Source of the DNA: Nocardioides albus
Lineage (GTDB): Bacteria; Actinomycetota; Actinomycetes; Propionibacteriales; Nocardioidaceae
DNA: 64,000 bases
NCBI RefSeq assembly: GCF_014648255.1
Contig: NZ_BMQT01000016.1
Span: 1-64,000, forward strand
Reading direction: 5' to 3'
Part shown: one piece after another, positions 52,738-62,416 of the stretch
Layout of the letters: each line of letters starts with the position of its first letter
Position numbering within the stretch: the stretch's first letter is position 1
Notes under the pieces: model-generated
The model's database searches: none
Told to the model about the DNA's origin: nothing
Seen by the model: only the letters and a program-made list of their open reading frames with translations
Position numbers and translations under genes: made by a program

Positions 52738-53931
52738 TCAGACTCGGTATGTGTTCGGGAGAGTGCCGTCGGCCGCGACCTGCTTGATCATGGCGCGCCC
52801 GAGATTCCGCTCGTGGATGGGCGAGGAGCCTTCGTAGATACGCAGCGCGCGTACGTCGCGCCACATCCGGGGCACGGGGTGCGGGCCGACGATTCCTTCG
52901 CCACCGAGCAGCTGGACGCAGCGGTCCGCCACCCGGCCGACCATCTCCGAGCTGAACAGCTTGGCGGACGCGATCCGGTGCCTGGGGATGGAGCCCTCGT
53001 CGAAGGCGCGGGCGCACTCGACTGTGAGCGATCGACCGGCCTCGAGCTCGGCGAAGCTCCCGCCGAGCGTTGCCTGGACCGCGCCGAGCTCAGCGATCGC
53101 GGAGCCGAACTGCCGGCGACCGTTCACGTGTGCCGTGGTCTCCTCGAGCAAGCGGGTGCCCTGACCGATGCAGGTGGCGGCGACGTGGAGCCGAGCATGG
53201 TTGATCCCTCGCAACGCCATCGTCAGGCCAGCACCCTCGACCCCGCCCAGCAGGTTCTCGACCGGAACCTCGACGTCGTCGAGATGGATCTCTCCGACCG
53301 GCCCCTCCGCGTGACCGTTCATGATCTCCGGCAGCGCGGTGCGCACACCGTTCGAGCCGGCATCGACGATGAACGCCGAGATCCCGTCGGCCCCCGGCTT
53401 GGACTGGTCGGTGCGGGCGAAGACGACGAAAGCGTCCGCCCAGGCGGCGTTGGTGATGTAGCGCTTGCTGCCGTTCAACACATAGTTGTCGCCGCTTCGC
53501 ACCGCCGTGGTGGTGAGGCTGCCGGCGTCGGACCCGGCTTCCTCCTCGGTGAGGGCGAACGCGGTGACCAGCTCGCCCGCAGCCATCGCCGGCAGAAGAC
53601 GCTGCCGCTGTTCTTCGGTGCCATGGTCGAGAATGGCCTGCGAACACAGACCGATCACTGTTGAGAAGCGTGAGCGGTACACGCACGAGGCACGGGTGAA
53701 CTCGAAGGTCAGCCGGACCTGCTGCTCCATCGTCCATTCGAGCCCGCCGTAGGCACGCGGGATGGTGATGGCGAAGAGACCGAGCTCGGCCATTCGGGCG
53801 ACGATGCGGGGCGGCACGGCACCTGCCTCGACCATCTCGTTCTCGGCCGGGATGAGCTCGTTGTCGGTGAAGTCGGCGATCACCTCGAGGTATGCGTCGA
53901 AGTCGTAGCCGAAGATGTCGGGGTCGATCAT
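52738..53931 (-). CDS. Acyl-CoA dehydrogenase
   Basis: FAD-dependent alpha,beta-dehydrogenase of 397 aa. Seen: ALTEEEAGSDAGSLTT (FAD/substrate loop), NGSKRYITNA, RRQFGSAIAELGAVQ, and the catalytic-Glu-bearing RIYEGSSPIHERNLGRAM. ATG 53931 preceded by GTGAGGATC. It follows the CoA-transferase by 20 nt, so the CoA ester formed there is the likely substrate. Confidence 0.93.
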   Translation of the reverse strand: MIDPDIFGYDFDAYLEVIADFTDNELIPAENEMVEAGAVPPRIVARMAELGLFAITIPRAYGGLEWTMEQQVRLTFEFTRASCVYRSRFSTVIGLCSQAILDHGTEEQRQRLLPAMAAGELVTAFALTEEEAGSDAGSLTTTAVRSGDNYVLNGSKRYITNAAWADAFVVFARTDQSKPGADGISAFIVDAGSNGVRTALPEIMNGHAEGPVGEIHLDDVEVPVENLLGGVEGAGLTMALRGINHARLHVAATCIGQGTRLLEETTAHVNGRRQFGSAIAELGAVQATLGGSFAELEAGRSLTVECARAFDEGSIPRHRIASAKLFSSEMVGRVADRCVQLLGGEGIVGPHPVPRMWRDVRALRIYEGSSPIHERNLGRAMIKQVAADGTLPNTYRV

Positions 53932-53951
53932 GTCTTGATCCTCACGATTTG

Positions 53952-55145
53952 TCAGTTGGTGGCGACGACGACGCGTGACGCGATCAGGTCGTCGATCTCT
54001 GCGGGGCTGAAACCGAGATCGGCCAGCAAGGACGAGGTGTGCTGGCCGAGCTTCGGTGCGCTCGTAGAGGTGGTCCGTCGTCGCCCGTCGAGCGTGAATG
54101 GCAGGCCAGGGCTGGTGAAGGACGAGCCATCCGGCCCGGCGACATCCACAAGTACCCCGGATGCGAGAACGTCTTTGTCCTTGGCGATCTCGTCGAAGGA
54201 GCGCACCGCGCCGGCTACGATCCCGGCCTCGAGCAGCAATTCGACGGCCTGGTCGCGGGTGCGGTCGACGAAGGCCTCGTTGATCGCCGCGACCATCGCG
54301 GGGCGGTTGGCCACCCGGGCCGGGTTGTCGACGAACCGCGGGTCGTCGATCATGTCCGGTCGCCCGATGAGAGTGCACAGGGCCGACCACTTCTGCGGGG
54401 TGTAGGCCGAGATGACGATCGTTCCGTCGGACGCTTCGAAGGTATCTGCTGCAGGAGCGGCGTACGGCTGGCCGTTGCCCTTGCGTCTCGGAGCCACTCC
54501 CGTCACGGTGAACTCGCCCCAGGCAGCAGCCTGCACCGCCAGGGCGGACTCCATCAACGACGTCTCGACGTGGGTCCCGCGGCCGGTCGTCGTACGGGTG
54601 AACAGGGCGGCCAGGATGCCCGTGACAAGTGCGTTGGCGGCAGCCGTGTCGACGGCGTGGAACCCGACACGCTGCGGCTCGCCGTCGGCGACGCCGGTGG
54701 TGTGCATCATCCCGAACTCGGCCTGCGCAGCGATGTCGAGGCCCGGACGCGCCTTCGAGGGACCGCGCGTCCCGAAGCCGGTGATGCTCGCATAGATCAG
54801 ACCTGGGTAGCGCTCCATCAGCTCGTCGGCGCCGAGCCCGAGACGTTCGGCCGATCCGACACGGAAGTTCTGGATGAGCACGTCCGCGTCCTCGAGCAGC
54901 CGGTGCATGATGGCGTTACCGGTCTCGTGCGCGAGGTCGAGAGCGACGCTGCGCTTGTCCCGGTTGAACGCTCGCATCATCGAGTCACCGAAAGCACCGA
55001 TTCCCCGGGTCTGGTCGCCCGTCAGGCTCTCGACCTTGATCACGTTCGCACCCAGGTCGGACAGCGACTGAGCTGCGCTGGGTCCGGCGATGTACTGGCC
55101 GAGGTCGAGCACTCGAATGCCCGCCAGAGGGCCCGCGGCGGTCAT
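53952..55145 (-). CDS. CaiB/BaiF (family III) CoA-transferase
   Basis: Enzyme of 397 aa: GIRVLDLGQYIAGPSAAQSL, GANVIKVESLTGDQTRG, GLIYASITGFGTRGPSKARPG, VGFHAVDTAAANAL (catalytic Asp region). ATG 55145 overlaps the upstream carrier stop. Paralogous to the transferase at 60000-61187 (shared LGANVIKVE/LGADVIKVE, RKGNGQPYAAPAAD/RRGNGQPTIAPAAD). It activates the acid imported by the MFS carrier of the same operon (inference). Confidence 0.92.
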   Translation of the reverse strand: MTAAGPLAGIRVLDLGQYIAGPSAAQSLSDLGANVIKVESLTGDQTRGIGAFGDSMMRAFNRDKRSVALDLAHETGNAIMHRLLEDADVLIQNFRVGSAERLGLGADELMERYPGLIYASITGFGTRGPSKARPGLDIAAQAEFGMMHTTGVADGEPQRVGFHAVDTAAANALVTGILAALFTRTTTGRGTHVETSLMESALAVQAAAWGEFTVTGVAPRRKGNGQPYAAPAADTFEASDGTIVISAYTPQKWSALCTLIGRPDMIDDPRFVDNPARVANRPAMVAAINEAFVDRTRDQAVELLLEAGIVAGAVRSFDEIAKDKDVLASGVLVDVAGPDGSSFTSPGLPFTLDGRRRTTSTSAPKLGQHTSSLLADLGFSPAEIDDLIASRVVVATN

Positions 55146-56482
55146 CGGGTCACCTGCGCGGCGTACTGGTTCGTCAGCTTCTCGAGCGTGGCACGGGCGC
55201 GCTCGGGGTTGAGCATCAGGCCACCGATGACACCGAGGACACAGACCGCGATGCCGACGTACAGGAAGCCGGTCGCATAGCCCTCGGCAGCCGTCGCCGC
55301 ATGGTCGACGATGACCCCCAAGACGTACGGAGCCACGATCCCGGCGACGCTGTAGGCCGCGATGATGCAACCGAAGAAGGCGACGCGCTGGTGCGCGGGG
55401 AGAAAGTCGGAGGCGCCGGCGAAGGCCACCGAGAAGGCGACGCTGTTGACGGCGAAGCCACAGACCACGAGGAACAACTGCAGCGGACCCGGCTCGAGGC
55501 GGGTGAACAGGATCATCGACAGGCCACCGAACAGCAGGAACGCAGTGGTGAGGTAGCCGCGGGCGACCCGCGACGAGTGGCCCCGGCGCAGGAGCCGCCC
55601 GGAGATCATGCCGGCCGAGAGCAGAACGATGACAGCGACCGCGTAGGGCAGCGTCACCAGGGTGCCGACGGAGCTGGCGGAGTAGCCGAGTCCTTCGCTC
55701 AGGTAGGCGGGCAGCCAGGCGACCTTGAGCGAGGAGATCAGGTAGCCGGCGAACGACAGCATCACCAGCCCCCAGAAGCTACGGAGCATCAGCAGCCGGT
55801 AGAAGGGGACGGCGATGTGACCGTTGGGGTCGACGCTGGTCTCAGCCGCAACGGTCGGCGAGACGCTCTTTCGGAACGGCAAGCGTTCCGAGAACCAGAA
55901 CCAACCCACCAGCCACAACAGCCCGACGACCACCAGCACCATGAAGGCGGCGTGCCAGTGCCAGGTCAGGATCACCCAGGTGAGGGTGGGAGCGGCGATC
56001 AGCGGGCCGATCGACGATCCGGCGTTGACGATCGCGCCGGCGAATGCACGGCGCTCGGGCGCGAAGCGGTCGGCCACGATGGACTGGCACAGCGCATGTG
56101 CCGGCCCCTCGAAGAAGCCGAGCGCGATGCGAGAAGCGACCAGCACCCCGAACGAGGTCTGCACCATCAACGGCGCCATGCACAGGACCCAGGAGAGCAT
56201 CAGCAGCCCGGCGCCCCACGTGTAGGAGATCTTGCGCAGCGCGGCGGACAGGACTACTGCCCCGATCGCGAACATCCAGAAGAACGCGCTCGAGAGGAGT
56301 CCGTACTGACTGGCCGAGAGGCCGAGATCCTCGCGGATCTGGACACTCGCCAGCCCGACGGCTGCCTTGTCAGCAAAGTTCAGCGTGAAAAAGAGGAACA
56401 GGAACAGGACGATTCCCCAAGCACGCTTGTCGAGCGGGGGCTTGGTTCCTGGTGCGAGTGGGGTTGGTTGGGTTGTCGTCAT
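55142..56482 (-). CDS. MFS transporter (anion:cation symporter-like)
   Basis: Twelve-helix carrier of 446 aa. LNFADKAAVGLASVQIREDLGLSASQYGLLSSAFFW, ASRIALGFFEGPAHALCQS and AGSSIGPLIAAPTLTWVI resemble ACS/phthalate-tartrate-type MFS proteins. ATG 56482 has GAAGGTC upstream. Strongly paralogous to 58669-60003. First gene of the minus-strand module; a carboxylate substrate is inferred from context. Confidence 0.9.
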   Translation of the reverse strand: MTTTQPTPLAPGTKPPLDKRAWGIVLFLFLFFTLNFADKAAVGLASVQIREDLGLSASQYGLLSSAFFWMFAIGAVVLSAALRKISYTWGAGLLMLSWVLCMAPLMVQTSFGVLVASRIALGFFEGPAHALCQSIVADRFAPERRAFAGAIVNAGSSIGPLIAAPTLTWVILTWHWHAAFMVLVVVGLLWLVGWFWFSERLPFRKSVSPTVAAETSVDPNGHIAVPFYRLLMLRSFWGLVMLSFAGYLISSLKVAWLPAYLSEGLGYSASSVGTLVTLPYAVAVIVLLSAGMISGRLLRRGHSSRVARGYLTTAFLLFGGLSMILFTRLEPGPLQLFLVVCGFAVNSVAFSVAFAGASDFLPAHQRVAFFGCIIAAYSVAGIVAPYVLGVIVDHAATAAEGYATGFLYVGIAVCVLGVIGGLMLNPERARATLEKLTNQYAAQVTR

Positions 56483-56674
56483 GATGACCTTCTCGATGAG
56501 TGAGTTGGCGACGCTTGTGAAGCGGGTGATCGACGTCACAAGAACACTCCTCACATTGAGGGTGGCGAGATGACCGATCAACGGGAGATTCGATGTCGGT
56601 CCGTTCGGTCTTCCCTATATCCGCAGGTCAGCGGGGCGCGAGGCCACGGGGAGCGTGTCATCTAGGCTGAGCCC
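56483..56674. promoter_or_regulatory. Divergent promoter region between the two acyl-CoA modules
   Basis: 192-nt gap holding promoters for the MFS operon (minus) and the LysR gene (plus). CCTATATC at 56614-56621 recurs in the operator at 57753-57760. TAGGCTGAGCCC directly precedes the LysR start. Confidence 0.4.
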
Positions 56675-57700
56675 ATGGATCCCCGCCAGCTGGAGTACTT
56701 CCTGGCGGTGGTGGAACACGGTGGGATCAACCGTGCGGCCACCGCGCTTCGTGTCGCTCAGCCATCGATCTCGCAGTCTCTCCGCAGACTCGAGAAGGAG
56801 GTCCAGGCGACATTGTTCCATCGCGTGGGGCGAGGAGTTGTGCTCTCAGCAGCAGGTGAGGCGTTGATCGGCCCTGCGCGGCAGGTGCTCCGCGACCTGG
56901 ACCTGGCACGCGAGGCCGTGTCTGCAGTGAACCACCTACAAGGTGGTCGCATCGACATCGCCGCACTGTCCGACACCTCGACCGATCCGCTCTCGGTATG
57001 GGTGGCCCAGTTTCGAGTGAAGCATCCACTGGTTCATGTCCGCGTCGAGGAGCGAGACCGGCTCGGAGAGGTCGTCGACATGGTCAAGGACGGAGCCTGC
57101 GAGCTCGGCATCACCGTGCTGCCGATGGGTGTCAACGACCTCACCCACCACTTCCTGGTCGACCAGCACTTCGTGGTGGCCTTCCCGCCCGGCACTCCCA
57201 CAGACCTGCCCGACGTCGTCGAGGCCAACTCGCTCGACGGCGTCCCGTTCGTGATGGGTGAACGCAACACCGCCAGCCGAGACAACGTCGAGGCGATCTT
57301 GCGTGCCTGCGGAGTGGAGCCGCTCGTGGCGGTCGAGGTTCCGCAGCGCGGCGCCGTCGTTCCGATGGTGCTCTCCGGTGCGGGGGCCGCGATCCTTCCT
57401 CAGCGCATCGCTCTCGAGGCGCGCCAGCGAGGCGCTGTGGTGCGTGACCTGAGCCCCCACGTCTCCCGGTCCGTCGGGGCGATCCATCGCCCCGACCGCC
57501 TCACGCCTGCAGCGGCGATGTTCCTCGACTACACGAAGCAGCAGCTGGCGTCGTGGGAACGCGCGGTAAGTCGACGCATGGATGCTGGCTCCTCACGAGT
57601 GGATGCGGCCGCAGAGGTGGTCGCCGCGATCGAGCGCAGACAGCGTGAGCAGTTCAGGGAGATCGGCCCGATCTACCCGCGTTCACCCGCGAGCGAGTAG
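56675..57700 (+). CDS. LysR family transcriptional regulator
   Basis: Regulator of 341 aa. HTH in RQLEYFLAVVEHGGINRAATALRVAQPSISQSLRRLEKEV, ligand domain after about residue 90 (IDIAALSDTSTDPLSVWVAQF, AGAAILPQRIALEARQRGA). Paralog of the LysR at 51706-52689. Upstream of the plus-strand enoyl-CoA hydratase-MFS-CaiB operon and the likely regulator of the inverted-repeat operator at 57739-57770. Confidence 0.92.
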   Translation: MDPRQLEYFLAVVEHGGINRAATALRVAQPSISQSLRRLEKEVQATLFHRVGRGVVLSAAGEALIGPARQVLRDLDLAREAVSAVNHLQGGRIDIAALSDTSTDPLSVWVAQFRVKHPLVHVRVEERDRLGEVVDMVKDGACELGITVLPMGVNDLTHHFLVDQHFVVAFPPGTPTDLPDVVEANSLDGVPFVMGERNTASRDNVEAILRACGVEPLVAVEVPQRGAVVPMVLSGAGAAILPQRIALEARQRGAVVRDLSPHVSRSVGAIHRPDRLTPAAAMFLDYTKQQLASWERAVSRRMDAGSSRVDAAAEVVAAIERRQREQFREIGPIYPRSPASE

Positions 57701-57738
57701 CCAACTGCTCCATGGCGGCGATCGCCTGTCAGCACCGA

Positions 57739-57770
57739 ACTGATAGGTCGAGCCTATATCGCCTACCAGT
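57739..57770 (+). promoter_or_regulatory. Inverted-repeat operator upstream of plus-strand module
   Basis: ACTGATAGG (57739-57747) and CCTACCAGT (57762-57770) are inverted with one mismatch. Inside lies ATAGG-TCGAG-CCTAT (57743-57757). CCTATATC at 57753-57760 also occurs at 56614. It is placed 82 nt before the first gene, as expected for a LysR activator site. Confidence 0.5.
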
Positions 57771-57851
57771 TTTTGGTCTTGGACGCTGTCGGTCCTCCTC
57801 CCGTTTCATGTGACGTAGTCCACAACGACACGTCCACCCAGGGAGCGACTC

Positions 57852-58646
57852 ATGGCATCACAGGTCACCTGCTCGATCAGCGGACCGATCGCGAACCTCA
57901 CCCTGCGCAACACCGAGCGGCGCAACGCCTTGTCGGTGCAGCTGCTCGGCGAGCTGTACGACGCCCTCGGGCGGATCGAGGCGAACCCCGATGTGCACGT
58001 CGTCGTGCTCACCGGCTCAGGGCGTGCCTTCTGCGTCGGCGCAGACCTCGCGGGTGCACCGGAGACGCGGTCTCTGCGACGCGACTCCGTCGAGGCCGAC
58101 ACAGCGCGGCTGCGCAGCGCGGGCCGCGTGGCCCAACGTCTGTACGAGATGCCGCAGGTGACGGTCGCGGCGATCAACGGCGCGTGTGCCGGCGCCGGCC
58201 TGTCCCTCGCATTGGCCGCCGATCTGAGGATCGCGAACCGCAGCGCGGTCTTCAACACCGCTTTCCTGAGCGCCGGACTCTCCGGCGACCTGGGCGGCAT
58301 CTGGTTCCTCACCCAGATCCTGGGAGCCGCGAAGGCCCGCGAGCTCTTCCTGCTTCCCGGACGGTTCGACGCCGACCGCGCCGAGCAGCTCGGGCTGGTC
58401 ACCTCGGTCAGCGACGACGAGGAGTTCGACAACTTCACTCACGACATCGCGGCTCGACTCGCGGCAGCCGCACCCCTCGCTTCCCGGGCGATGAAGCAGA
58501 ACCTGCTCGACGCCACTCACCTGCCGCTTGCCGCCTATCTCGGACCGGAGACCGAGCGGATGGTCCGCTCGTTCCACACCGACGACGCTGCTGAGGCCGC
58601 GTCTGCATTCCTCCAGCGTCGCGAGCCCGTCTTCGCGGGCCGCTGA
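57852..58646 (+). CDS. Enoyl-CoA hydratase/isomerase family protein
   Basis: Crotonase-fold enzyme of 264 aa: RNTERRNALSVQLLGEL, oxyanion loop GRAFCVGADLAG, INGACAGAGLSLALAADLRIA and TAFLSAGLSGDLGGIWFLTQILGAAKARELFL. The second catalytic Glu position of true hydratases (usually GxxPExG) reads GLSGDLGG, so it may be an isomerase or other crotonase. First gene of the plus-strand module. Confidence 0.9.
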   Translation: MASQVTCSISGPIANLTLRNTERRNALSVQLLGELYDALGRIEANPDVHVVVLTGSGRAFCVGADLAGAPETRSLRRDSVEADTARLRSAGRVAQRLYEMPQVTVAAINGACAGAGLSLALAADLRIANRSAVFNTAFLSAGLSGDLGGIWFLTQILGAAKARELFLLPGRFDADRAEQLGLVTSVSDDEEFDNFTHDIAARLAAAAPLASRAMKQNLLDATHLPLAAYLGPETERMVRSFHTDDAAEAASAFLQRREPVFAGR

Positions 58647-58668
58647 GCCCATAGATCCGGAGAGACCC

Positions 58669-60003
58669 ATGACACTGCCCACCACCGAGCGGACCGACGC
58701 GCTCCTCGCCGCGGCTCCCGACCAGGCCGCGTTCAAGCGACGGGCCTGGACGATCACGATCCTGCTTCTCGTCTTCATGCTTCTGAACTTCGCCGACAAG
58801 GCGGTGGTCGGATTCGCCGGCGTCCAGATCATGGATGACCTCGACATCTCCGCCAGCAGGTTCGGGCTGCTCCAGAGCGCCTTCTTCTGGCTCTTCGCCG
58901 TCGGCGCCATCACCATCGGCGCACTGACCTCTCGGATCGATGCGCGCTGGCTGGTTGCGGGCCTGATGCTGATCTGGGTGCTCACCATGGCCCCGCTGAT
59001 GTGGCCACTGGCCTTCACCGCGGTGCTGGTGTGCCGGATCGCCCTCGGGTTCGCCGAAGGCCCGGCGTACGCCCTGTGCACCCACATCGTGCACTCGTGG
59101 TTCCCGCCGGAGAAGCGGGGCCTGCCCGCGGGTGTGATCACCGCAGGCGCCTCGATCGGTCCGTTGATCGCTGCTCCCCTGCTGACCTGGGTGATCGTCA
59201 CCTGGTCGTGGCACGCGGCGTTCGGCGTGCTGACCGTCGCCGGCCTGCTGTGGTTGGCCGCCTGGCTGGTCCTCGGCCGGTCCGCACCGCCCGAGGGCAG
59301 CGTGCTCGCCACCAGCGTCGTAGTCGACCCCGACACCGTCCCGGTCGAGGCCCCCCTGCGGATCATCCTCACCACCGGCACCGTGATCGGCACCGCGCTG
59401 TTGACCTTCTTCGCCTACTGGTCGACGACGCTGAAGGTGGCTTGGCTCCCCCTCTTCCTCAGCCAGGGCCTCGGCTACGACGCGGTCACCAGCAGCCGGC
59501 TGATCACCTTCCCGTACGCGGTCGCGGCCGTCGCCGCGGTCGGCGCCGGCCTGGCGTCAAACCGGCTCACCGAGCGCGGCGTCAGCCGTCGCATCACCCG
59601 TGGCTACTTCGCCGGCGGACTGGTCGTGCTGGCCGGCCTCTCGATGTACCTGTTCACCATCATCGATCGCGGTCCCCTGCAGATGGTGTTCATCAGCCTT
59701 GCCTTCTCGATGAACTCCGCCGCGTACGCCGTCGCCTTCGTCGCGATCGGTGACGTCGTCCATCCGAAGCGCCGCGGCACCGTCCTCGGTTGCCTGGTCG
59801 CGTTCTACAGCATGGCGGGCGTGCTCGCGCCTCTGCTGCTCGGCTACCTCGTCGACGCTGCGCCCGATGCGATCACCGGCTACAACAACGGCTTCGCGGT
59901 CACCGGTCTCATGATGGCCGTCGGCGGGGTCCTGTCCCTCCTCCTAGTACGGCCCGAACGTGACCTCGCGCGCATCCGCGAACGAGTGGGGATGACCCGA
60001 TGA
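58669..60003 (+). CDS. MFS transporter (anion:cation symporter-like)
   Basis: Twelve-helix carrier of 444 aa: LNFADKAVVGFAGVQIMDDLDISASRFGLLQSAFFW, CRIALGFAEGPAYALC, AGASIGPLIAAPLLTWVIVTWSWHAAF. Clearly paralogous to the carrier at 55142-56482, with the same helix-1 and helix-4/5 motifs. CGGAGAG precedes ATG 58669. Its stop overlaps the CoA-transferase start (ATGA). Confidence 0.9.
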   Translation: MTLPTTERTDALLAAAPDQAAFKRRAWTITILLLVFMLLNFADKAVVGFAGVQIMDDLDISASRFGLLQSAFFWLFAVGAITIGALTSRIDARWLVAGLMLIWVLTMAPLMWPLAFTAVLVCRIALGFAEGPAYALCTHIVHSWFPPEKRGLPAGVITAGASIGPLIAAPLLTWVIVTWSWHAAFGVLTVAGLLWLAAWLVLGRSAPPEGSVLATSVVVDPDTVPVEAPLRIILTTGTVIGTALLTFFAYWSTTLKVAWLPLFLSQGLGYDAVTSSRLITFPYAVAAVAAVGAGLASNRLTERGVSRRITRGYFAGGLVVLAGLSMYLFTIIDRGPLQMVFISLAFSMNSAAYAVAFVAIGDVVHPKRRGTVLGCLVAFYSMAGVLAPLLLGYLVDAAPDAITGYNNGFAVTGLMMAVGGVLSLLLVRPERDLARIRERVGMTR

Positions 60004-61187
60004 GCGCCCCGCTGGAAGGGGTCCGCGTCGTCGACTTCGGACAGTTCATCGCCGCGCCCGCCGCGACGCAGGTGCTGGTCGACCTCGGTGCCGACGTGAT
60101 CAAGGTCGAGCCCGTCACCGGCGAGGCGGCCCGCGTCATCGGGGTGTACGGCGAAGCGATCCTGCGCACCTACAACCGGGGCAAGCGGGCCATCGCGCTC
60201 GACCTCAAGGACCCGCGCGGGCGGGCCGTGGCCGAACGACTCATCGCCGAGGCCGACATCGTCGTGCAGAATCTGCGGCCCGGTGTGATGGAGAGCTTCG
60301 GCCTCGACGCCGCCAGCGTCCGAGCCAGGCACCCCGACATCGTCTACGCCACGGTCAGCGGCTTCGGTCTGCACGGCCCCTCGCGCAACCGGCCCGGGCT
60401 AGACATCGCAGCCCAGGCCGAGAGCGGCATCATGTGGGTGACCGGCGAAGCCGACGGTGAGCCGCAGCGTGTGGGGTTCCCGGTGGTCGACGCCGCGGCC
60501 GCCCACGTCTTTGCCCAGGCCGTGCTCGGGGCCTTCGTTCGCAAGATGCGCTTCGGGCTCGGCGACGAGGTCGAGGTGTCGCTGCTGGAGGTCGCCGTAC
60601 ACCTCCAGGGCCCGAACTGGGGCGAGTTCCTCCTCACCGGCAAGAGTCCGAAGCGCCGTGGCAACGGGCAGCCGACCATCGCCCCCGCGGCCGACGTGAT
60701 GCCCACGCTGGACGGCGCCATCGTGGTGTCGGCGTACTCGCCGCAGCACTTCGCCAGGCTGTGCACCCTGATCGGGCGCGACGACCTGCCCGGCGACCCG
60801 CGGTTCGCCACCAACGAGGACCGAGTGGCCAATCGGGCCCCGCTGCTCGTCGAGCTGCGTGCCGCGTTCGCCCCGCTGACCAGCGACGCCGCGATGGAGC
60901 TGCTGACCAGTAACGGCGTCGTGGCAGGCCGGATCAGTGGGTATGACGAGGTGTTCAAGAACCCTGACATCGAGGCCGCCGGCCTGTTCATCGAGGCGAC
61001 CGAGCCCGACGGTTCCACGTACCCGACCATGCGGTCGCCCTGGCACCTGGGTTCAGCGGGAGACGGACCCCGCACCGCCGCCCCGCGCCTGGGTGAGCAC
61101 ACCGCCGAGGTGCTCCGCGCCCACGGCTACGACCCCGCGGAGATCGCGGACCTCGCTGCTGCGCGGGTCATCGGCCTCGGCGGCTGA
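60000..61187 (+). CDS. CaiB/BaiF (family III) CoA-transferase
   Basis: Enzyme of 395 aa: GVRVVDFGQFIAAPAATQVL, LGADVIKVEPVTGEAARV, TVSGFGLHGPSRNRPGLDIAAQAESGIM, VGFPVVDAAAAHV (catalytic Asp region). Paralog of 53952-55145. ATGA coupled to the MFS gene. Confidence 0.92.
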   Translation: MSAPLEGVRVVDFGQFIAAPAATQVLVDLGADVIKVEPVTGEAARVIGVYGEAILRTYNRGKRAIALDLKDPRGRAVAERLIAEADIVVQNLRPGVMESFGLDAASVRARHPDIVYATVSGFGLHGPSRNRPGLDIAAQAESGIMWVTGEADGEPQRVGFPVVDAAAAHVFAQAVLGAFVRKMRFGLGDEVEVSLLEVAVHLQGPNWGEFLLTGKSPKRRGNGQPTIAPAADVMPTLDGAIVVSAYSPQHFARLCTLIGRDDLPGDPRFATNEDRVANRAPLLVELRAAFAPLTSDAAMELLTSNGVVAGRISGYDEVFKNPDIEAAGLFIEATEPDGSTYPTMRSPWHLGSAGDGPRTAAPRLGEHTAEVLRAHGYDPAEIADLAAARVIGLGG

Positions 61188-61260
61188 CCCGAAGAACGTC
61201 CTCCTGGCCGGGCCCATCGTCGTGCCCAGCCGCCCATCATCACCACGACTGGAGAGAATC

Positions 61261-62409
61261 ATGAACCGAGACATCTACGACGAGGACCACGACGCGTTCC
61301 GCGAGACCGTACGGCAGCTGATCGACAAGGAGATCGTGCCGCATCTCCCCGTCTGGGAGGAGGCCGGCATCGTCCCTCGTGAGCTGTTCCGCAAGACGGC
61401 GGACATCGGCATCAACGGGCTCCAGATCCCCGAGCGCTTCGGCGGTGGTGGCGTGGAGAGCTTCCGCTTCAACGCGGTCGTCCTCGAGGAGAACGGCTTC
61501 GCCGCGGCGAGCCTCGGTGGGCTCCAGGTGCACCTGAGCACGGTGCTGCCCTACTTCCTCGAGCTCGCCAACGAGGAGCAGAAGGAGCGTTGGTTCCCCG
61601 GCTTCGCCGACGGCACCCTCGTCAGCTCGATCGCGATGACCGAGCCCGGCACCGGCTCCGACCTGGCCGGCGTGGCCACGACCGCCCGGCGTGACGGCGA
61701 CGAGTACGTCCTCAACGGGGCCAAGACCTTCATCACCGGCGGCATCAATGCGGACCTCATCGTGGTGGTGGCTCGCACCTCCAACGACGAGAGCAACCGG
61801 CGCAAGGGCCTGTCGCTCCTGGTCGTCGAGTCCGGCATGCCCGGCTTCACCCGTGGCCGCAACCTCGACAAGATGGGGCTCAAGGCGCAAGACACCGCCG
61901 AGCTCTCCTTCGAGGACGTCCGGGTGCCGGTCGCCAACCTCCTCGGCACCGAGGGCGAGGCGTTCGCGGCGCTCACCTCCAACCTGCCCCAGGAGCGCCT
62001 CACCATCGCGGTGACGGCCTACGCGACGGCAACCGCCGCGCTCAACCTCGCCATCGACTACGTCAAGGAGCGCAAGGCGTTCGGCCACCGCGTCGCCGAC
62101 TTCCAGAACACCAAGTTCGTGCTCGCCGAATGTGCGACCGAGCTCGAGGCCGCCGAGGCCATGGTCGACCGGGCCATCATCGCCCTCGACGCCGGCAGGC
62201 TGACCCCGGCCGATGCCGCCAAGACGAAGCTGTTCTGCACCGAGGTCCAAGCCCGGGTCATCGACAAGTGCCTCCAGCTGCACGGCGGTTACGGCTACAT
62301 GCGCGAGTATCCGATCGCGCGCCTCTACACCGATGCTCGCGTCAGCCGGATCTTCGGCGGCACCAGCGAGGTCATGAAGAGCGTCGTCTCCAAGTCGCTG
62401 GGGTTGTGA
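61261..62409 (+). CDS. Acyl-CoA dehydrogenase
   Basis: FAD-dependent enzyme of 382 aa: SIAMTEPGTGSDLAGVATTA, NGAKTFITGG, ERKAFGHRVADFQNTKFVLAE, QLHGGYGYMREYPIARLYTDARV and the terminal RIFGGTSEVMKSVVSKSLGL (catalytic Glu region). Closer to the canonical acyl-CoA dehydrogenase consensus than the one at 52738. GGAGAG precedes ATG 61261. Next step after the CoA-transferase. Confidence 0.94.
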   Translation: MNRDIYDEDHDAFRETVRQLIDKEIVPHLPVWEEAGIVPRELFRKTADIGINGLQIPERFGGGGVESFRFNAVVLEENGFAAASLGGLQVHLSTVLPYFLELANEEQKERWFPGFADGTLVSSIAMTEPGTGSDLAGVATTARRDGDEYVLNGAKTFITGGINADLIVVVARTSNDESNRRKGLSLLVVESGMPGFTRGRNLDKMGLKAQDTAELSFEDVRVPVANLLGTEGEAFAALTSNLPQERLTIAVTAYATATAALNLAIDYVKERKAFGHRVADFQNTKFVLAECATELEAAEAMVDRAIIALDAGRLTPADAAKTKLFCTEVQARVIDKCLQLHGGYGYMREYPIARLYTDARVSRIFGGTSEVMKSVVSKSLGL

Positions 62410-62416
62410 GGCAGCC

